Counted from the stretch's first letter, positions 9,127 through 18,973 are shown. The stretch is DNA of 64,000 bases from Flavivirga spongiicola (GCF_030540825.1 NZ_JAUOEO010000001.1:3609001-3673000), one strand, 5' to 3'. Program-made: numbers and translations. Notes: generated by a model not told the origin, from the sequence alone.

Positions 9127-10425
9127 TTAATCGTATAACAAGTATTTATTTCGAGTATTTTTAAATGCCTCCAAATCATCTAGCCATGAAGCTTTAATTT
9201 CAGTTTCACTTAAACCTGTTACAATCTGCTGTTGTAACTTGTCAGTTCCAGCATGCTTTGTGAAATTGTTTGTATTGAAAAACAATGATTTATCTGTTGA
9301 ATTTTGATATGCTCTAATCACCCATTTTAAAGTCATGACACCACTAAGCTCTTCATTTTTTAAATCTTCACCATAACATAATTCATTTTTATGTTTAGGG
9401 TGTTTGGCACCAAAATTTGCAACAGGCGTATAGCTAAAAGTATGCGTCTTTTTATTTAAAAAAGGAGCCCCATACCGTTGAAATTGAAATTCAGTACCAC
9501 GACCGGCATTTACGTTAGTACCTTCAAAAAGTCCAAGACTGGGATACAATTTTATAGCTTGGTCGTTAGGCAAGTTTGGAGAAGGTCTAATAGGTAAACT
9601 ATAAAAAGTGTCGTGTGTGTAATTTTTTATAGTAATAACGGTTATTTCGCATTGAGAACCATTTTTTAACCATTTTTCACCGTTAATCATTTGTGCATAT
9701 TCACCAATAGTCATCCCATGCACCAACGGTATAGGATGCATACCTAAGAAACTTTTATTTTTAATTTCTAAAGTGGGGCCATCTATATAATGACCATTTG
9801 GATTTGGTCTGTCTAATATTAAAACAGGGATCCCCTGTTCAGAACAAGCTTCCATAATGTAATGTAACGTAGAAATGTAAGTGTAAAACCGAACACCTAC
9901 ATCCTGAATATCAAAAACAATAATATCTAAACCTTCAAGTTGTTCTTTAGTGGGCTTTTTGTTTTTTCCGTAAAGAGATACAAGCGGTAAGTTCGTTTTA
10001 GTATCAATACCGTCTTTAACTAATTCGCCGGCATCTATACGACCTCGAAAACCATGTTCTGGAGAAAACACCTTTTTTATGTCAATCTTTAAGGATAATA
10101 AAGAATCAACTAAATGAGTTGTTGTATCTTTTTCGACTATATGATCCAGAGATTGTTCATTGGTCTCTAAATCAATACTTATAGCTCTAATTTTTTTTTT
10201 CTTAAAAATTACTGAGGTTTGATTCGCAACAATACCAACGCGTTTCCCTTTTAATAGTGATAAATAAGTATCAGTTTGATTGGCGCCAACAATAATAATA
10301 GGATTGTTTTTTGCAGTAAGATGTATCTTATCTTTAATGATTATTTTGCTTTTTGCTTTAGAAGCACAAGAAATCATTACAAAAACAAATAATAAAACTG
10401 TATTTTTGAAAACATTAAACCTCAT
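9127..10425 (-). CDS. DUF1343 lipoprotein, NamZ-type exo-beta-N-acetylmuramidase (GH171)
   Basis: 432 residues. A lipobox (VFVMISC, Cys about 20) predicts a lipoprotein. The family's blocks are intact: KRVGIVANQTSV, FSPEHGFRGRIDAGE, VFDIQDVGVRFYTYISTL, LILDRPNPNG and EGTNVNAGRGTEFQFQRYGAP. DUF1343 proteins include NamZ, which releases N-acetylmuramic acid from the non-reducing end of peptidoglycan fragments, so a role in cell-wall recycling is likely. The ATG lies at 10423-10425 and reads away from the permease gene whose start is within a few bases, so the two promoters must overlap the opposite coding regions or be leaderless. Confidence 0.85.
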   Translation of the reverse strand: MRFNVFKNTVLLFVFVMISCASKAKSKIIIKDKIHLTAKNNPIIIVGANQTDTYLSLLKGKRVGIVANQTSVIFKKKKIRAISIDLETNEQSLDHIVEKDTTTHLVDSLLSLKIDIKKVFSPEHGFRGRIDAGELVKDGIDTKTNLPLVSLYGKNKKPTKEQLEGLDIIVFDIQDVGVRFYTYISTLHYIMEACSEQGIPVLILDRPNPNGHYIDGPTLEIKNKSFLGMHPIPLVHGMTIGEYAQMINGEKWLKNGSQCEITVITIKNYTHDTFYSLPIRPSPNLPNDQAIKLYPSLGLFEGTNVNAGRGTEFQFQRYGAPFLNKKTHTFSYTPVANFGAKHPKHKNELCYGEDLKNEELSGVMTLKWVIRAYQNSTDKSLFFNTNNFTKHAGTDKLQQQIVTGLSETEIKASWLDDLEAFKNTRNKYLLYD

Positions 10426-10433
10426 TGAATAAT

Positions 10434-11669
10434 TTGAATTACGAGTTTTTTATAGCTAAACGCATTATTGGTAGTAAAGCGTATAAAAGTAGTATATCGG
10501 CACCAATAATAAAAATTGGTATCGCTGCAATTGTTATTGGTATTGTCGTAATGATGGTTGCCATTGCAACAGGCATTGGTTTACAGCAAAAAATACGCGA
10601 TAAAGTAGTAGCATTTAACGGACATGTAATTATTATGAATTATGATAGCAATAATTCGCAAGAAAGTGTCTTTCCAATTTCAAAAGAACAAGACTTTTAT
10701 CCAGAGTTTAAGCAAGTAGAAGGTATCAGTCATATTCAAGCAGTAGCTACTAAATTTGGTATTATACGTACCGAAACCGATTTTGAAGGTGCTATTTTAA
10801 AAGGTGTTGGAGGAGATTATGATTGGAAGTATTTTGAAGAATTTTTAATAGAAGGTAGATTGCCAACCTTTACTAAGAAATGGAGCGAAGAAGTTTTAAT
10901 TTCTCAATATTTAGCTAAAAGATTAGGCTTTAGAGTGGATGAAGATTTTCAAATGGTATTTGCAAAAGATGACCCAGAAAAATTGCCAAATATTATAACC
11001 TTTAACATTGTTGGTATTTATAATTCAGGATTTCAAGATCTGGATAAGCAGTATATAATAGGCAATATTCGTCATATACAGCGTATTAATAGATGGGAGG
11101 AAGACCAAATTGGGAATTTTGAAGTGTTTATTGATGATTATGATGAAATTGATAGAAAAGGTGTAGAAATATATAAAAGCATACCCTCAGTACTTAATGC
11201 AGAAACCATTACAAACAAATATGCTTCAATTTTTGATTGGATTAAAATTTTTGATACAAATATTTATGGAATTATAGGTATCATGATACTCGTAGCGGGT
11301 ATTAACATGATAACCGCGTTACTTGTTTTAATATTGGAGCGTACTCAAATGATAGGGATATTAAAGGCCATAGGAAGCAACAATTGGAGCATCCGAAAAC
11401 TATTTTTATATAATGCAACTTACTTAATTTTTCGTGGATTATTATGGGGGAATATTATTGGATTAGGACTTCTCTTTACTCAAAAATATTTTAAAATTAT
11501 TACACTGCCTGAGGAAACATATTATGTCGCAGAAGCACCTGTCTATGTCAGTCTTAGTTACGTTTTAGCGCTAAATATAGGTACGTTTGTACTCTGTTTA
11601 CTTATGCTTTTGATACCATCTTATATAATTACAAAAATATCTCCAGTAAAAGCTATTAGGTTCGAATAA
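10434..11669 (+). CDS. ABC transporter permease, LolC/LolE (FtsX) type
   Basis: About 411 residues from TTG at 10434 (protein begins NYEFFIAKRIIG); an upstream in-frame TTG at 10425 would add three residues and touch the divergent gene. One transmembrane helix lies near residues 25-48, then a large periplasmic domain, then three helices at about 270-292, 325-345 and 380-402, with the conserved FtsX block LVAGINMITALLVLILERTQMIGILKAIG. This architecture is that of the inner-membrane permeases that extract lipoproteins for delivery to the outer membrane. No ATPase gene is adjacent; in flavobacteria LolD-type ATPases are often encoded elsewhere. Confidence 0.85.
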   Translation: MNYEFFIAKRIIGSKAYKSSISAPIIKIGIAAIVIGIVVMMVAIATGIGLQQKIRDKVVAFNGHVIIMNYDSNNSQESVFPISKEQDFYPEFKQVEGISHIQAVATKFGIIRTETDFEGAILKGVGGDYDWKYFEEFLIEGRLPTFTKKWSEEVLISQYLAKRLGFRVDEDFQMVFAKDDPEKLPNIITFNIVGIYNSGFQDLDKQYIIGNIRHIQRINRWEEDQIGNFEVFIDDYDEIDRKGVEIYKSIPSVLNAETITNKYASIFDWIKIFDTNIYGIIGIMILVAGINMITALLVLILERTQMIGILKAIGSNNWSIRKLFLYNATYLIFRGLLWGNIIGLGLLFTQKYFKIITLPEETYYVAEAPVYVSLSYVLALNIGTFVLCLLMLLIPSYIITKISPVKAIRFE

Positions 11670-11792
11670 TTTCTAATATTTTGGTCGCTTCCTGTTAGGA
11701 ACTATTTTTATTCGTGACTTACGCTTTATAATTAAGGATATCATTACAATCTATAACACAACAGATAACTAACTTTTTAGTAAATTTATATT

Positions 11793-13151
11793 ATGGAATA
11801 CGCTGAAAACATACTAGGTACTATTGGAAATACGCCATTGGTGAAATTAAATAAGCTTGTTGAAGAATTACCGTGCTTAGTTTTAGCAAAATACGAAACA
11901 TTTAACCCTGGTAATTCTGTTAAGGATAGAATGGCTGTAAAAATGATTGAAGATGCAGAAGTGGATGGACGATTAAAACCAGGTGGAACCATTATTGAAG
12001 GTACATCTGGAAATACGGGTATGGGATTGGCATTAGCAGCCATAGTAAAAGGCTACAAAATGATCTGTGTTATAAGTGATAAACAGAGTAAGGAAAAAAT
12101 GGACATTTTAAGAGCCGTAGGAAGTAAAGTAGTCGTGTGTCCAACTAATGTAGAACCAGAAGATCCAAAATCATATTATTCAACTTCAAAACGACTTGCC
12201 GAAGAAACACCAAACTCTTGGTATGTAAATCAATATGATAATCCAAGTAATACGGCAGCACATTACGAAAGTACAGGGCCAGAGATATGGAAACAAACGG
12301 ATGGTAAAATAACGCATTTCTTGGTGGGAGTTGGAACAGGAGGAACTATATCCGGAGTTGGTAAATACCTAAAGGAGCTAAACCCTAATGTGAAAATCTG
12401 GGGCGTAGATACCTATGGTTCTGTTTTTAAAAAATATCATGAAACTGGTGTGTTTGATGAAAATGAAATCTATCCATATATTACAGAGGGTATAGGAGAA
12501 GATATTTTGCCAAAAAATGTCGATTTTAGTGTTATAGATGGTTTTACCAAAGTCACCGATAAAGACGCAGCCATTTATACGCAAAAATTAGCAAAAGAAG
12601 AAGGGATGTTTCTTGGTAATTCTGCCGGTGCTGCTATAAAAGGACTCCTTCAATTAAAAGACCATTTTAAAAAAGAAGATGTCGTAGTGGTTTTATTTCA
12701 TGATCATGGAAGTCGTTATGTTGGTAAGATGTTTAATGATGAGTGGATGCGTGATCGTGGGTTTATTGAAGATGAACTAACCAGTGCACAAGACATTATT
12801 AATAGTCATTCAGACAAACCTCTAATAACAGTAAAGACTGAAGAATTGGTATCTCATGCTATTGAACGTATGAAGAAATATAAAATTTCCCAAATACCAG
12901 TTGAAGACTCATCAGGATTTGTAGGAGCTGTTGATGAAGCAGATTTGCTACGAAAATATATAGAAAACAAAGATATTTCTAATTTACCCATTAAAGAAGT
13001 TATGCACAAACCGTTTCCAATAGTTAGTAAAAATACACCTATTGAAGCTATTTCTAAATTAATAGATAGAGATAATAATGCAGTATTGGTAAAGTTAAAT
13101 GATGGCGCATATCAAATTATTACTAAATATGATATTATTAGTGCGCTGTAA
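11793..13151 (+). CDS. Cystathionine beta-synthase-type PLP enzyme with C-terminal CBS pair
   Basis: 452 residues. The catalytic domain (about 1-320) has the PLP Lys44 in NPGNSVKDRM, the substrate loop GTSGNTGMGLALA (about 71-83) and the phosphate-binding GVGTGGTISGVG loop. The C-terminal part (about 335-452) holds two CBS domains (VKTEELVSHAIERMKKYKI and MHKPFPIVSKN onward), which in this family bind adenosyl ligands and regulate activity. The reaction is condensation of serine (or O-acetylserine) with homocysteine or sulfide; domain order favours cystathionine beta-synthase over CysK. Cytoplasmic, apparently monocistronic, with a terminator hairpin about 155 bases downstream. Confidence 0.88.
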   Translation: MEYAENILGTIGNTPLVKLNKLVEELPCLVLAKYETFNPGNSVKDRMAVKMIEDAEVDGRLKPGGTIIEGTSGNTGMGLALAAIVKGYKMICVISDKQSKEKMDILRAVGSKVVVCPTNVEPEDPKSYYSTSKRLAEETPNSWYVNQYDNPSNTAAHYESTGPEIWKQTDGKITHFLVGVGTGGTISGVGKYLKELNPNVKIWGVDTYGSVFKKYHETGVFDENEIYPYITEGIGEDILPKNVDFSVIDGFTKVTDKDAAIYTQKLAKEEGMFLGNSAGAAIKGLLQLKDHFKKEDVVVVLFHDHGSRYVGKMFNDEWMRDRGFIEDELTSAQDIINSHSDKPLITVKTEELVSHAIERMKKYKISQIPVEDSSGFVGAVDEADLLRKYIENKDISNLPIKEVMHKPFPIVSKNTPIEAISKLIDRDNNAVLVKLNDGAYQIITKYDIISAL

Positions 13152-13306
13152 ATGATATTATACCAATTAAACCTCAAAATAATGCATATAATTAGTTTAG
13201 TTCTCTATCTTTTATTTTAAAAATAGGAGTTCGTGAATCTTCGATTTTAAATAATTTATCCATCATTTTGAAATCCAATTGATGTTACAGAAACAGATTA
13301 CAAAAA

Positions 13307-13337
13307 AAATCCTGAATAAAATATTTAGGATTTTTTT
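13307..13337 (+). terminator. Rho-independent terminator in the gap after the CBS gene
   Basis: AAATCCT (13307-13313) pairs with AGGATTT (13327-13333), extended inward by AATA/TATT around a short loop, and a run of T follows. This lies in the 319-base gap 13152-13470, which otherwise holds only AT-rich sequence and the promoter listed at 13435. Confidence 0.8.
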
Positions 13338-13434
13338 ATGCTTTGCTCAATTTTAAGTAGGTTTTTGAGTACAAATTAACTTTATGCTTGTGTTTTTTCT
13401 GTAACTGTTTGTAATCAAAAACTTTAATAAAAAT

Positions 13435-13463
13435 TTTGTTTATATCAAATTTTGTTATATTTT
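13435..13463 (+). promoter_or_regulatory. Candidate promoter for the FIST-kinase operon
   Basis: TTTG at 13435-13438 and TATATTTT at 13456-13463 (one mismatch to TAnnTTTG) with a 17-base spacer. Transcription would start at about 13470, almost on top of an in-frame GTG at 13471, which argues that the ATG at 13528 is the true start of the FIST gene. Confidence 0.5.
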
Positions 13464-13527
13464 CGACGAAGTGCACTTTTTTACGATTAAGTGTATTTGC
13501 CCAAAACTACTAACTAAAATATTAGGT

Positions 13528-14655
13528 ATGAACGTTCAACAAATATCCCTACAGCAGGATAATTGGCAAGAAGATATTTCTATTTTAAATATCAATGCCA
13601 ATATATTTCTACTTTTTGTGTCTCCTGATTTTAACCCTAAAAAAGAGGTACTAGATTTCGTAAATAATAAATATCCAGATGCAACCATAATTGGATGTTC
13701 AACTGCTGGAGAAATATCAGATATTACTGTAAAAGACGAGACCATATCTTTAACAGCGATACAATTACAGAAAGTTACTTCCAAAAAATCATCCATTAAA
13801 ATCATCGATATGGATTGTAGTTATAAATCAGGACAATATTTGGCAAAAGATCTTTATAATAAAGATTTACGACATGTACTGGTCTTGAGTGATGGACTTA
13901 ATGTTAATGGAGCAGATTTAGTTTTAGGTTTAAAATCGATAATTCCTGATGTTAGTATCACAGGAGGATTGGCTGCAGATGGTTCTAACTTTAACAAAAC
14001 ATTTGTTATTGATGATAATAAGGTAGTTGATAAAACCATTATTGCTTTAGGTTTTTATGGAGAGCATTTAAAAGTAGGCTTTAGTTCAAAAGGAGGATGG
14101 GATAGTTTTGGTATAGAGCGTTTGGTAACAAAATCAAATAAAAATGTTCTTTACGAATTAGATGGTTTACCAGCGTTAGAATTATATAAATCTTTTTTAG
14201 GGAAACAGGCAGACAAACTACCGAGTTCTGGGCTATTATTCCCCTTAAGTATGAGGATTGATAAAGATTCCTTACCAGTAGTTAGAACCATTTTGGCTGT
14301 AAATGAGGAAGATCAAAGCTTAACATTTGCAGGTAATATTCCAGAAGGTGCCTATGCGCGTTTAATGAAGGCAAATATTGATAGATTAATAACTGGTGCT
14401 GCTGATTCTGCAGTTGATGCCAATAAAGAACAGGAAGAAAAATCCGAATTGGCAATTCTTATTAGTTGTGTAGGACGTCGCTTAGTCTTAAAACAAATGG
14501 TCGAAGAAGAAGTAGAAGCGGTAAGAGATATAATAGGAGAGAAACCTAGTATTACAGGTTTTTATTCATATGGAGAAATTGCGCCTTTTGGAGAGTTTTC
14601 ACCTTGCGAATTGCATAATCAAACGATGACTATTACAACACTTTCAGAATGTTAA
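13528..14655 (+). CDS. FIST N/C domain sensor protein (NosP-like)
   Basis: 375 residues from ATG 13528; a GTG 19 codons upstream (13471) is also in frame but lies at the predicted transcription start. The N-terminal FIST domain is recognisable from FVSPDFNPKKEVLDFVNNKYPDATIIGCSTAGEI-type sequence (read in two parts) and SITGGLAADG; the FIST_C part covers about 210-375 with the family-typical ending FYSYGEIAPFG and CELHNQTMTITTL. FIST proteins are soluble input modules for signal transduction; a subgroup, NosP, binds haem and reports nitric oxide to a co-encoded kinase. Here the gene overlaps the next one, a hybrid histidine kinase, by 7 bases, so the pair is almost certainly a functional unit. 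Haem binding is not shown by the sequence. Confidence 0.85.
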   Translation: MNVQQISLQQDNWQEDISILNINANIFLLFVSPDFNPKKEVLDFVNNKYPDATIIGCSTAGEISDITVKDETISLTAIQLQKVTSKKSSIKIIDMDCSYKSGQYLAKDLYNKDLRHVLVLSDGLNVNGADLVLGLKSIIPDVSITGGLAADGSNFNKTFVIDDNKVVDKTIIALGFYGEHLKVGFSSKGGWDSFGIERLVTKSNKNVLYELDGLPALELYKSFLGKQADKLPSSGLLFPLSMRIDKDSLPVVRTILAVNEEDQSLTFAGNIPEGAYARLMKANIDRLITGAADSAVDANKEQEEKSELAILISCVGRRLVLKQMVEEEVEAVRDIIGEKPSITGFYSYGEIAPFGEFSPCELHNQTMTITTLSEC

Positions 14656-16388
14656 ACAAAGGCTACCATAGGTTGTTAAGGCGTCAGCTAAAAAAAACAG
14701 GATTAGACATTACTGAGAACCCAGATTTTGTCAGGTTTTTTAATATGGTTAACGATGCTTATAAAAGTTTTGACAATGATGTAAAACATATTGAAAATAT
14801 TCTTGAAGAAAGTTCTAAGGAATTATTTGTGACTAATCAAAGGTTAATAAAGGAAAGGGATAATACCAACAAAAGATTAGAACATATTGTTGATAATATT
14901 GGAGGTGTTCTTTTTAAGACAGATCTAGATGGGAATTTTACCTTTTTAAATAATGCTTGGACAGAATATTCAGGAATTCCTGTTAATTATGCTATAGGAA
15001 AAAGCTTTAGGACCTTTTTACAAGGAGAGAATATAGATGGTTTTAAACGATTTGATGACCTGTTTTCTAGAGAAAAAGAGCATATTAAGTTTATATTTAA
15101 GAATAAAAGGGGGAATGAAGTCATGTGGTTTGAGGTGAAGTCAAAACTTATTAAAGATCGTAATGGGGTCTCAACAGGTTTTATTGGAACCATTACAGAT
15201 GTGACAAACCTAAAAGAGACAGAAATAGAATTACAGAAAGCGAGTAAATCTAAAGACGAATTTTTATCTACAATGTCTCACGAAATTAGAACACCTCTAA
15301 ATGCAGTTACCGGATTAGCTAATATATTATTAATGGAAGACCATTTGCCAGATCAGTTAGAAAATCTAAAAGCACTAAAATATTCGGGAGAACATCTATT
15401 AGGACTAATTAATGATTTACTAGATTTTGATAAAATAAAATCAGGTAAATTAAAACTTGTAGAGAAGGATTTTAGTTTAAATTATTTTTTAGAAAGTATA
15501 AATTCCCATTTTAGTTTAAGAACAGAAAAAAAAGGTCTAATCTTCAATGTTATTAAGGAAAATGATGTGCCTGATAATATTATTGGAGACAAATTAAAAT
15601 TGACCCAAATAATTAAGAATTTATTGAGTAATTCTTTGAAGTTTACTGAAAATGGGTGTATTAATCTTACTATTAAAAATTTAGGTGTAAAAGAAAATAA
15701 AGTAAGACTTGTTTTTAAAATCATAGATACAGGAATAGGGATATCTAAAAGTAAACAGAAGTCTATTTTCGAAAGTTTTATGCAAGCTAATTCTGAAACT
15801 TCAATAAAATATGGGGGAACAGGCCTTGGATTGTCAATAAGTAAAAAGTTATTAAATCTTCAGGGTAGTGATTTGATTGTTGAAAGCGAACTAGGCAAAG
15901 GTTCAACATTTTTCTTTGAAATTACTTATAAAGTAAGTAATAGACTTAATGTTTATGAACCAGATATGATTAAAATGCAACCGGATTATGAACCTTTAGA
16001 AATAAACGTGCTAGTTGCAGAAGATAATAAAATGAATGTGCTAATACTTAAACGTTTTTTCAATAAATGGGGTGTTAAATACACAGTTGCAGAAAATGGA
16101 GAAGAAGTATTAAAACTATTTGAAAAATTTGATTACGATCTAATACTTATGGACTTGCAAATGCCAAAGATAAATGGCTATCAAGCGACCAAAATAATTA
16201 GAAAAAGTAAGAATGAAAATAAAGCCAGTATACCAATAATTGCTTTAACAGCTTTTGCTCAGATCGATATCAAAAAGAAAACAGAACAATATAAAATGAA
16301 TGGGTTTATGGGGAAACCTTTTAACCCTGAAAAATTGTACAAATTGCTAAAATCTTACAGTAAAGCTTATAATAAAAAAGCCATTTAA
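14649..16388 (+). CDS. Hybrid histidine kinase with PAS domain and receiver, partner of FIST
   Basis: 579 residues, no transmembrane segment, hence cytoplasmic. Order: N-terminal helical region with a coiled coil (about 30-75), PAS domain (about 75-190, NIGGVLFKTDLDGNFTFLNN), HisKA with His211 in STMSHEIRTPLNAV, HATPase with the GTGIGIS-like IDTGIGIS and GGTGLGLSISKKL boxes, and a receiver domain with phospho-acceptor Asp502 in LILMDLQMPKINGY. The ATG overlaps the FIST stop region, so translation is coupled. This layout matches FIST/NosP-associated kinases such as NahK. No DNA-binding output is present, so the phosphate must pass to a partner elsewhere. Confidence 0.88.
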   Translation: MLNKGYHRLLRRQLKKTGLDITENPDFVRFFNMVNDAYKSFDNDVKHIENILEESSKELFVTNQRLIKERDNTNKRLEHIVDNIGGVLFKTDLDGNFTFLNNAWTEYSGIPVNYAIGKSFRTFLQGENIDGFKRFDDLFSREKEHIKFIFKNKRGNEVMWFEVKSKLIKDRNGVSTGFIGTITDVTNLKETEIELQKASKSKDEFLSTMSHEIRTPLNAVTGLANILLMEDHLPDQLENLKALKYSGEHLLGLINDLLDFDKIKSGKLKLVEKDFSLNYFLESINSHFSLRTEKKGLIFNVIKENDVPDNIIGDKLKLTQIIKNLLSNSLKFTENGCINLTIKNLGVKENKVRLVFKIIDTGIGISKSKQKSIFESFMQANSETSIKYGGTGLGLSISKKLLNLQGSDLIVESELGKGSTFFFEITYKVSNRLNVYEPDMIKMQPDYEPLEINVLVAEDNKMNVLILKRFFNKWGVKYTVAENGEEVLKLFEKFDYDLILMDLQMPKINGYQATKIIRKSKNENKASIPIIALTAFAQIDIKKKTEQYKMNGFMGKPFNPEKLYKLLKSYSKAYNKKAI

Positions 16389-16474
16389 TAAGGGCTTTAG
16401 CACGTTACTTTGGTGATCAATAAAACAACTATTATTTTTGTTTAAACATAAACGTTGCTAATAACAGGTTTTGA

Positions 16475-16930
16475 TTATTTATATTGGATCGAGCTAATAT
16501 ATACCCAGACTATAAATAGAATCTGTAAGGGAATCCTAAACCATAAATACATTAATCCATTTCCATTGTAAGTAGCTTTTTGATAATCCAAATGATTAAT
16601 TGCAGCCTTAATGTTTGCGGGAAGGATAAGTATGAAGAATAAAATTAGAAGCCAAGAAGTTAATACCTTGAGCTGTGTTATGTGAAGTCCCACGGCTCCA
16701 AGAATTTCGATAATGGCAGTAAAATAAACCATTTCTTTTTTAAAAGGAATTAATTCAGGAACCATCAAAATCAAACCGCTAGGAAATAGAAAATGTCCTA
16801 ATGCAGTAAAAAGTAGCATGGCCGACATTGCGATACGTGCAGAAAGAACAAAGTCATATTCTCCATTAATGATTTTTATAGTAAATAATGAAATTGTCGA
16901 AACGATAATAAGGATAATAAGAGGTTTCAT
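16475..16930 (-). CDS. DoxX-like family membrane protein
   Basis: 151 residues from the ATG at 16930; an upstream TTG at 16966 would add 12 charged residues and is less likely. Four hydrophobic helices fill the protein, and the segment with ALGHFLFPSGLILMVPELIP followed by IIEILGAVGLH is typical of DoxX-like proteins, whose physiological role is mostly unknown (some serve quinone-linked or stress functions). It lies directly downstream of the Crp/Fnr gene on the same strand and is its probable regulatory target or operon partner. Confidence 0.75.
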   Translation of the reverse strand: MKPLIILIIVSTISLFTIKIINGEYDFVLSARIAMSAMLLFTALGHFLFPSGLILMVPELIPFKKEMVYFTAIIEILGAVGLHITQLKVLTSWLLILFFILILPANIKAAINHLDYQKATYNGNGLMYLWFRIPLQILFIVWVYISSIQYK

Positions 16931-16981
16931 CTTTTTTTTACAAACTTCTTTAAAGTTTGCATTCAAAACAATGAACCCAGG

Positions 16982-17578
16982 TTAAGAAATGCGCTTTCGA
17001 ATTCGACTTAATGCTTGAGGAGTTATTCCAATATATGAAGCTATATATTTTAAAGGTATTTCTTTAATTAAATTAGGACGCTCAGCAAATAAATTTAAAT
17101 ACCTTTTTTCTGCCGTTTCGTTTAGAAAAGATTGCTCTCTTTTAGATTTCATCAAAAAAATGTTTTCTGTTGTTATTCGACCAATAGCATTGCCAACTTC
17201 AGTTTCGTTATAAATATCCTGTAAATCTTTATATGTTAGTCTCCAAAGTGTAGTGTCTGTAAGAGTCTCAATTTGGTACGTGCTGGGCTTCCTTGTTAAA
17301 AAAGAGTCATATGCACTCATGAATTCATTTTCAAAACAAAAACCAAAAGTAATATCATTTTCTTGTTTTGGAGTAAAGAACCGAAGCCTTCCCTTTTCAA
17401 TAAAAGAAAGATGGTTTTCTATATCTCCAACCTTTAAAATAGTTGCTTTTTTACTGTAAACACTTTTTTTTAGTTTAGAAGAAAATATGTGCCAATCCAA
17501 GTCACTTAATTTTGCAATTTGTTCAAAGTGTTCTTTTATTTTATTCATTAATTTATTTAGATTGTTTTTGTTTGACAT
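16982..17578 (-). CDS. Crp/Fnr family transcriptional regulator
   Basis: 198 residues. The N-terminal two-thirds is a cyclic-nucleotide-binding-like beta-roll (VYSKKATILKVGDIENHLSF, GRLRFFTPKQEN), then a dimer helix, then a C-terminal recognition region IPLKYIASYIGITPQALSRI. The HTH is short and the RYLNLFAERPNLIKEIPLKY block is the form common in Bacteroidota regulators that probably do not bind cAMP. The gene is divergent from the DUF2851 gene (123-base gap) and precedes the DoxX-like gene. Confidence 0.85.
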   Translation of the reverse strand: MSNKNNLNKLMNKIKEHFEQIAKLSDLDWHIFSSKLKKSVYSKKATILKVGDIENHLSFIEKGRLRFFTPKQENDITFGFCFENEFMSAYDSFLTRKPSTYQIETLTDTTLWRLTYKDLQDIYNETEVGNAIGRITTENIFLMKSKREQSFLNETAEKRYLNLFAERPNLIKEIPLKYIASYIGITPQALSRIRKRIS

Positions 17579-17701
17579 TAGTGACTCGGCAAAAAACGCT
17601 AAACGAAGTTAGTTGTTTTTTGTTAAAATGCTTAATAATAATTTGTATGTAATTTCTTAATTTAATTTGGAATTTACGTACATCGGTTTTATTTTAGTTG
17701 C

Positions 17702-18973
17702 ATGCAAGAAGATTTTTTACACTATATCTGGAAACATAAAAAATTTCAAATAAATCATCTTAAAACAATAACAGGAGAATCAATTATAATAAATACTGTT
17801 GGACAGCATAACTTAAACTCTGGCCCAGATTTTTTTAATGCACAACTCAGCATTAATGATCAGCTTTGGGCAGGTAATGTAGAGATTCATGTAAAATCAT
17901 CCGATTGGTTTTTACACCATCACGAAAAAGACAAAGCATATGATAATGTTATTTTACATATAGTTTGGGAACATGATACAGACGTTTATAGAAAAGATCA
18001 TACCGTTATACCTACTTTAGAGTTAAAAGATTTTATTAGCAAAGATGTTTTAAATAATTATAAAAATTTATTTGCTAAACAAAACAAATGGATTAATTGT
18101 GAGCATGATTTTGCAGGCATTGATGATTTTATTTTAAACAATTGGTTAGAACGTTTATATTTAGAACGTTTAGAACGAAAAGCTAAAACGATAGAATTAC
18201 TTTTAAAAGAATCAAAAAATGATTGGGAAGCTGTATTGTTTCAAATGCTGGCTAAAAATTTCGGACTTAAAGTAAACGGAGATTCGTTTTTTAGCTTGGC
18301 GAAATCTATTGATTTTTCAATACTTAGAAAATCACGATATAATCGGCAAACCTTAGAAGCTCTATTGTTTGGGCAATCTGGTTTGTTAAATCAAGATATA
18401 GAAGATGTTTACTATTTAAATTTGATTCGGGAGTATCAATTTTTAAAACAAAAGTTTAAATTAGAAAATGGTCACGTATTGCCATGCCACTTTTTTAGAT
18501 TACGACCATCTAACTTTCCAACTATTAGATTGTCTCAATTTGCAAGTTTGTATTATGAGCATCAAAATTTATTTTCAAAGATTATAGAAACGAATCATTT
18601 AGATGATTTTTATAAATTATTTAAAGTATCAACATCAATGTTTTGGGATACACATTATACCTTTCAAAAAGAATCAAAATCATCTAAAAAAATGCTTACA
18701 AAATCATTTATAGATTTATTACTTATCAATACGATTCTTCCTCTTAAATTCTGTTATGCGAAACAAATAGGAGAAGACGTTAATTCAGATATTGTAAAAA
18801 CAGCTACTTCAATTGCTTCAGAAAAGAATAGCATTATTGAAGCGTTTAATAGCTTAAAAAAGATATCAAAATCGGCGTTAGATTCACAAGGGTTTATTCA
18901 ACTTAAAACAGAATATTGCGATAAAAATAAATGTTTACAATGTGCAGTTGGTAATACTTTAATCATTAAATAA
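17702..18973 (+). CDS. DUF2851 family protein
   Basis: 423 residues, soluble. The start MQEDFLHYIWKHKKF and the block NLNSGPDFFNAQL / WAGNVEIHVKSSDW are diagnostic of DUF2851, a family found almost only in Bacteroidota; the last residues contain a Cys cluster (CDKNKCLQCAVG). No biochemical function is established. The DW-H-HHEKDKAYDNVILHIVW region resembles a nuclease-like core by residue pattern only, which is a guess. Stand-alone gene after the Crp regulator's divergent promoter region. Confidence 0.85.
   Translation: MQEDFLHYIWKHKKFQINHLKTITGESIIINTVGQHNLNSGPDFFNAQLSINDQLWAGNVEIHVKSSDWFLHHHEKDKAYDNVILHIVWEHDTDVYRKDHTVIPTLELKDFISKDVLNNYKNLFAKQNKWINCEHDFAGIDDFILNNWLERLYLERLERKAKTIELLLKESKNDWEAVLFQMLAKNFGLKVNGDSFFSLAKSIDFSILRKSRYNRQTLEALLFGQSGLLNQDIEDVYYLNLIREYQFLKQKFKLENGHVLPCHFFRLRPSNFPTIRLSQFASLYYEHQNLFSKIIETNHLDDFYKLFKVSTSMFWDTHYTFQKESKSSKKMLTKSFIDLLLINTILPLKFCYAKQIGEDVNSDIVKTATSIASEKNSIIEAFNSLKKISKSALDSQGFIQLKTEYCDKNKCLQCAVGNTLIIK

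Noticed and set aside
13471-13527. GTG start of the FIST gene
   Set aside because: Coincides with the predicted transcription start; the 19 extra residues show no family similarity.
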